Source of the DNA: Brachynemurus nebulosus
Lineage: Eukaryota > Arthropoda > Insecta > Neuroptera > Myrmeleontidae
Assembly (NCBI GenBank): GCA_035578155.1
Contig: JAPWDM010000033.1
Span: forward strand, 3,196,122 to 3,260,121
Reading direction: 5' to 3'
Length of the DNA stretch: 64,000 nt
This document shows positions 58,831-64,000 of this stretch, in pieces. A program made the position numbers and the translations under genes. The notes under the pieces were generated by a model. It saw nothing but the letters and a program-made list of their open reading frames with translations, made no database searches and was not told the origin of the DNA. The stretch's first letter is position 1. The number at the start of each line of letters is the position of its first letter.

Positions 58831-60036
58831 TGGTTCATGTATCAATACCAATATAATTTATGTAGATATATATTTCAATTCGAATAGTGTACAATAAATC
58901 GAATCTCAAATACATCTCGGCGTCGGTATAAAATTTGACATACAATATAAATATGCTTCCTTTAAAAAATGTCACGTAGTACAAAAATAAACTTTATGTT
59001 AAAATTACAATATCAATTTTTATAGATTTCTAGCGATTCGATCATATCGCATCGAATTGCATAGAATGAAATAGTATAACAGAGCATGCAGCGCAATCAA
59101 AATGATGGATATTTATTGTGTAGTATTAATTCAATCTCTTTGTAAATTTTTAATCAATAAAACTCATTTAGAAATTTTTACTATGCATTCTTTTACTGTA
59201 CAACATGTCTACATGTAGTCACAATTTTCTATAAACACTAAAAACAAAGTAGCTCATGATAAGGACAGTGAAGATGCAATACCTCCTGTATACATTTTGA
59301 AAAATTTTACCGCAAATACCACAGAATAACTAGAACCAGCCTACATATACAAATCTGTCGTTCGTAAGTTTCAATAAGTTGCAATTTACACCGCTACTGA
59401 TTTAGTCTGTTACTGTCCGTGATCAGGTTCACGTCCTAACGAGTATCATTGTTTTTTTAATCAACTCGTGAAATTTAAACAGAAAAAAATATGAAGTGTC
59501 GTATTTAAGTGTAAAAATTCTATTGAACAAAAAAATTCTCAAAATAAAGGGATATCGTTCTCAAAATAAATTTATGTTTAATTGTTGGTTGTTCATCACA
59601 AATGGTCGGCCATGATATTATATGCTATACCTATGCAAGCTGTGTACCGTATTACATTCACATATTTGTGTTAATGCATGATGTGTTTTGTTTGTATATA
59701 TCATGATCGGTTGGAAGGGGTAACCGTGCCATATCACTCGCCAGCGACAGCAAGCACAGTAGGTAGAGATAGAAATGTTACTTCTTGTTATTCTGTGGCA
59801 AATACGAAAAACTGTAGGAAAGTTTCTTTTACATTTAGTCCAATTTGTCTTTTACAAACACAACTTTGAAAACTAAAATTTGGTTATTTCATTTCATTTA
59901 TATAATTTTCTTTCTTAATTTGTCATTAGCAGCAGCTAGATGGTGGGTAGATAATATTTATCCTATTTTCTCGGATTTTCAAAAAGTGTATTTTTATACT
60001 AATAATATCGCCTATCAGAACCAAACAAATTCTGTC
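58355..60036. other. Unannotated AT-rich region with (TA)n
   Basis: 1.7 kb without a supported gene. It contains a three-fold tgtatcattt(g/t)(c/t)attcc repeat at 58560-58600 and (TA)n at 58741-58827. The less AT-rich part at 59620-59870 has an ORF of 63 codons that is not convincing. Confidence 0.5.
58741..58827. repeat. (TA)n microsatellite
   Basis: About 43 uninterrupted TA units. Confidence 0.97.
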
Positions 60037-60040
60037 TATA

Positions 60041-62558
60041 GGGACCGAGCCTGAACTATAGACGGCAGCACTGGCACCGATAGTGACGCCTTTATGTGTC
60101 TAAAAATGAAAAATATAAATGGTGAATGAGAAACGAGGGAAATAGAAATGAGTGTTACTATGGTGTTACTTGATTTGAATTTTTTTTTTGCTTGTCAATT
60201 AATAAAAATTAAAAAAAATTGAAGCCCCTTGTTTAGAAAAATGCAATATATCGCCAAATTAAACGTAGGTACATACTCTAATGGAAAATACGGAATTTTT
60301 GTTATATTTCAATAAAAAATTATGCTAAAAATTTAAAATTTTTCATAGAAAATAGGCAAATCTGTTTAAACTTAAAAATAAACGAAATAATATACGAAAC
60401 TTAAAAATAAATAATTAGAAAATACTATACTATCCGGCGTTGTTGAAAAAAAGTTAATTTCTTGGAGTAAATGAATTATAAACTGAAAATCTGGTAACAG
60501 CTGATAATGTGGTATTAACTGAAGCGTGGTGAAAAATCCAAAAATAAAATGAAATCTTATATTAAACAATAATATGAAATGGAAAAATTTTAATGAACCC
60601 AAGCTAATACCGAAATGTTAACTGAAAATTATTTAGGGTTCTTTTTAATAGTTAAAACAAATAAAAGCAATAATCTTGAAGGTTTTTTATTGTTGTTATT
60701 TTAATATGTAAAGAAATAATTATTTGAAAGTGAAATTTTAAATTTTAACTCTGTCGAATACCTTTTCTATAAAAAACTGGCAGGATGACTTCTTTTAAAA
60801 CAACTATAATAAAGGGAAACAAAATTCAAACAAATTCAGTTATCGTTAAATAAAAGAAAAAAAATTTAATTTCTGTTAAGAATTGGTAATTTTTTTCTGT
60901 ATGATTCTTTCAACATGATGTCCTTACTGAAACAATTTTATAAGTTTCTTCAGTTTTATTTTTTATTATAAAACAGTCACTAGCTTAACCTGGATAACAA
61001 CCTGATATCAAATTTATGAACCCTTCTGGTGAGCATCCAACTAAAAATTTGATTGTGTAATCATTTTGTACTCTGTCAATGAGTACATTAATACCTTTTA
61101 CTTTTAGCGGGGTTTATGTGTGTATTTCAGTACACTATATGATTCTGTGTGTGTCCAGAAAGTTTTGTTTAAATATTTCAGACCTACAAGTATTTACAGT
61201 TGCCTTTGACGGCCACGCAATCAATTTTCCTGGCAAGATATGTTACGTTGAAATAGTAGCAATAAAATTTTTTTTATATTTTATATATAATACACTTAAA
61301 TCAGAATAATACAAACTGGTTTTTAATTTCTTGATTATAATGAACAATCTTGTCTTTTTGGAAACTTATTAACTTTTTACTTTCTGTAAGAGCATTTAAA
61401 AAACAATTCTACACATTACATGTAATATCTAGGGGCATATTACCTATGGACTGACTGAGTTACAGCCCAGGAAGGTAGAATTGTAGGGGCTGCAAGTATT
61501 TCTTCAATAAAAAATAATGAAAAGTAAAGACTAATTGTAAATCTGAATGCCCTTTAAGGCTACTCAATTTCTCCTCAAAAATTCTTTAGGATTTGTAAAT
61601 ACCTCCGTAATACTACGACTCAAACGCGACTGAATTCTTCAATAGAAAGCAACTTGATGGAAAACAGACTATTCAGAGTTGTATCACAGAAAATAAAAGT
61701 TCTTAGGAAAGTAAGAGTTTGGGTCTAAATAAATGCCTATTCTCAAGAAACGTTTTTTATAAGTAATATTTTAGAGCAAACATGTGAAGAAATGCCGATG
61801 GTGGGGAGTGGGATTTAATTTAAACACGCCATTGGTAACACCCATTATATTATTATTTTTTTTTTCATTTTTTTAGACTTTAGCTCATGAAAACCTGAAT
61901 AAAAGCTTCGTTTCGGAATTAATAACATATGGATCATAACTTGCATCTTTCATTTTATTTTTTGAGGTAATTTTAATGTTAGCCTCACAGATTGAATTTA
62001 AGGTTTTCTTCACGTTAATATTAACTTGCATTTCTGTACATTTTTATTCTATCTATGTTGCTTAAATTACACATAATTTGGATTGGTAGATTCTTCGAAA
62101 CATTCTTCTGTATGACAACTACTATTATGACTTTATTATTTTACTGGGATATTATATTATAATGCTATGTTAATTCTCTGATTCTGTTATGGTACAGTTG
62201 TTTGTGCCCAGTTTTGCAAATTCTAAATCTGCAGTTTTGCAATACCAACACAATCACATCAGCAAAACGTTTGTACTTACTTTTACTAAGAAAATTGGAA
62301 CAGCTTTTAATACAACAATATCTTATTATATTATGAAGTTCATACTGATATTAATCCTACTAATAGCATTAATTGATAATACAATGAGCAAGAGCATTTC
62401 AAGCATTTTAAATATTAAAAAAATTTAATTTGACATTTAATAACATTATAGACATGATATCCAAAATATTTAAAAATAGTTATTTAGATCTATGTCATGC
62501 CCGAAATGCTTCTCTAAATCTGACACTAGGTGGCAATAATGTCGTCAAGCTCGGTCCC
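60041..62558. mobile_element. 2.5-kb TIR element with TATA target duplication
   Basis: Ends GGGACCGAGCCTGA (60041) and the inverse gtcaagctcggtccc (62558), each flanked by TATA (60037-60040, 62559-62562). The TIR is about 14 bp with one mismatch; a weaker match (actggcacc against ggtggcaat) lies further in. The interior is AT-rich with only short ORFs (76-79 codons) that I do not call, so it is non-autonomous. Superfamily not assigned. Confidence 0.7.
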
Positions 62559-62814
62559 TATAATATTTAAAATGTTATAATTTAAACAAAAGATCAGTCA
62601 AAAGTGAGTCGGGCTTGCACAACCAGGGTTCCGTACAATCAACAGAATAAATTATTTTTATTATATTTATGTATTAAACCACTATATTGAGCCGTACTGT
62701 GGGCTGGATTGAACATAATAATAAAGTCTTTTCCCCTTAAGGACCCACAAAAAATATAAAATATAAAATATTCGCTAGACCAGTTTCGGCTATTTTTGTA
62801 GCCCTTTTCAGTAG

Positions 62815-63125
62815 CATAAAATATAAAAAAGAACCATATAAATAATAAATATAAAAATCAGAAATATAGTAAAACTAGAATTATAAATATAAAAAATCAG
62901 AAATATAATAAATCAGAAATAAAATAAAAATAATAATAATAAACAACCATTAAATATAAAAATAAATTAGAAATATATAAATATAAAAATAAAAATAAAA
63001 TTAAAAAGGGCGTTAAAATAGAAGTAAAAAAATATAAATATATAACAACAATAAAAAATAAAAACGGAAAACAAGTAAAAAAATATAAAAATAAAAACAA
63101 CAGTAAAAATAAAAATAAGATGAAG
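62815..63125. repeat. A-rich low-complexity tract
   Basis: Degenerate (AAATATA)n and (AAT)n sequence. The minus-strand ORFs here (Phe/Tyr/Ile-rich) are translated low complexity. Confidence 0.9.
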
Positions 63126-63212
63126 ATACCATATCCAGAACAAACCCGTGCTCCTCTTGGTTTTAAACCGCCAAAACCAATTTAACCTCAAAAACACAAT
63201 ATTTGCATAAAC

Positions 63213-63360
63213 GTCACTTCGATGACTGCAGTGAGTTTTAAACAAATGTCAAATATTTTGAACTTATACATAATAATAATAAACAGCCATTGTATATTAA
63301 TAAAGTTTTCGTCACTTCGACGATAGCAGTGAGTTTTAACCAAATGTCAAATATTCTGAA
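63213..63360. repeat. 98-bp-spaced direct repeat upstream of the Penelope-like RT
   Basis: gtcacttcga(t/c)ga then gcagtgagttttaa and caaatgtcaaatatt occur at 63213 and 63311. This may be the remnant of the element's internal or terminal duplication. Confidence 0.75.
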
Positions 63361-63408
63361 ATGCAGGCCTGTTTTATACGATTTCTCGTCAAAATTCTCG
63401 TGTTCTGA

Positions 63409-64000
63409 TTGGTTCTGGTATTTGGATCAGTCACCAAAGCCGACAAAGGTAACGCGGTTGTAATTTTGGACAAGGAGGATTATTTCAGAAGAATGGAAAG
63501 TTTATTGAATGATGGACCATATGAGCGCGTTCAGAACGATTCACTGCAACGAAATATCAAAAATGTAAAAGATGAACTACAGAAATGCAGCGTATTAATT
63601 GAGAATAGAGAACGTCTAAAGTTGCAATCGTCTAACCCTACTAGGTCTAGGCTTTACGGTTTGCCAAAAGTACACAATGAAGGAAATGGTATGCGGCCCA
63701 TCGTTTCTGGAATCAATTCACCAACGTATAAAATCTCCAGGTGGTTGGTTACAGAATTCAGTAAATATAAGCAACCGATGGGGTGTAGTTTCAAGAAGTC
63801 CGTTGAGTTAATTGACAAAATCAAAAATGTTAAATTATCAAACGGAGATAGGTTGGTTCATTTGACGTAACAGCTCTTTTCTCTAGGTCCCAATAAATAA
63901 AACGTTGTGATACTTGGAGGAGTGGTTGGCGGAAAATAAAGTGTTGAGGATGAGGATTACACGAATCGAACCCAATTAAAAAACCAACTTTGGAAAAATT
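63409..64000 (+). pseudogene. Penelope-like reverse transcriptase, N-terminal part, frameshifted
   Basis: The first frame (63409-63870) starts at an unlikely position for a real start and contains TKADKGNAVVILDKEDYFRR, then RLYGLPKVHN and MRPIVSGINSPTYKISRWLV, the diagnostic RT blocks of Penelope-like elements. At 63855-63870 the frame shifts: the SFDVTALFS block (first catalytic Asp) is in a second frame. PINKTL, a stop, then YLEEWLAENKVLRMRITRIEPN is in a third. Two shifts and at least two stops make this copy dead. The rest of RT and any GIY-YIG domain are outside the window. Confidence 0.85.

Larger units (their letters stand above)
62600..64000 (+). mobile_element. Penelope-like element, partial
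   Basis: The evidence is the RT ORF at 63409 onward plus an upstream segment with accagtttcggctatttttg and tagcccttttcagtagcata (62780-62815), a phrase I associate with Penelope-like element leaders. Between them lie low-complexity A-rich sequence (62815-63125) and a 50-bp direct repeat. The element continues past the window's right edge. Confidence 0.75.

Overview
This window looks like arthropod nuclear DNA, most likely insect. The left quarter is a ribosomal DNA unit read on the minus strand. From high to low coordinate it runs: intergenic spacer with twelve 329-bp repeats, external transcribed spacer, 18S, ITS1, an unsplit 5.8S, ITS2 and the 5' part of 28S. The 28S is interrupted at the canonical R1 site by an R1-clade non-LTR retrotransposon. 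The R1 element, the AT-rich rRNA expansion segments and the AT-rich spacers all fit an insect. The 5.8S is continuous with its 2S-like tail, which argues against a brachyceran fly. I cannot name the species.

Layout. 1-3950: R1 element (partial ORF2, complete ORF1, a 5' region with 360-bp tandem repeats). 3951-11424: rRNA genes and ITSs. 11425-16622: ETS and IGS. 16.6-20.4 kb: AT-rich duplications, an intact pogo/Tigger-type transposase gene with a C-terminal PHD-like finger, and a 209-bp tandem repeat. 20.4-27.6 kb: a large palindrome with about 2.06-kb arms, carrying a 3-kb TIR element inserted exactly at its symmetry axis. That inner element encodes unrecognised proteins, one with a C2H2 finger. 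27.7-29.2 kb: two unrecognised ORFs among short duplications. 29.2-36.9 kb: three R4/Dong-like retrotransposon copies, head to tail and separated by (TAA)n tracts. 37.2-39.0 kb: a 1.8-kb TIR element. 39.0-49.6 kb: a second large inverted repeat. A 3.9-kb TA-flanked element, itself carrying SINE copies, interrupts its right arm. 49.5-52.1 kb: microsatellites and degraded transposase copies. 52.1-64 kb: several non-autonomous inverted-repeat elements (one nested in another) and a broken Penelope-like reverse transcriptase at the right edge.

I see no convincing single-copy host protein gene. No 28S 3' portion appears to the right of the spacer, so the window may cover one edge of an rDNA array joined to transposon-rich DNA. 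The most notable items are the element sitting at the exact centre of a 4.1-kb palindrome, the promoter-monomer-like repeats of the R1 5' region, the five-unit periodicity in the IGS array, and the chained R4/Dong-like copies with no upstream AUG.
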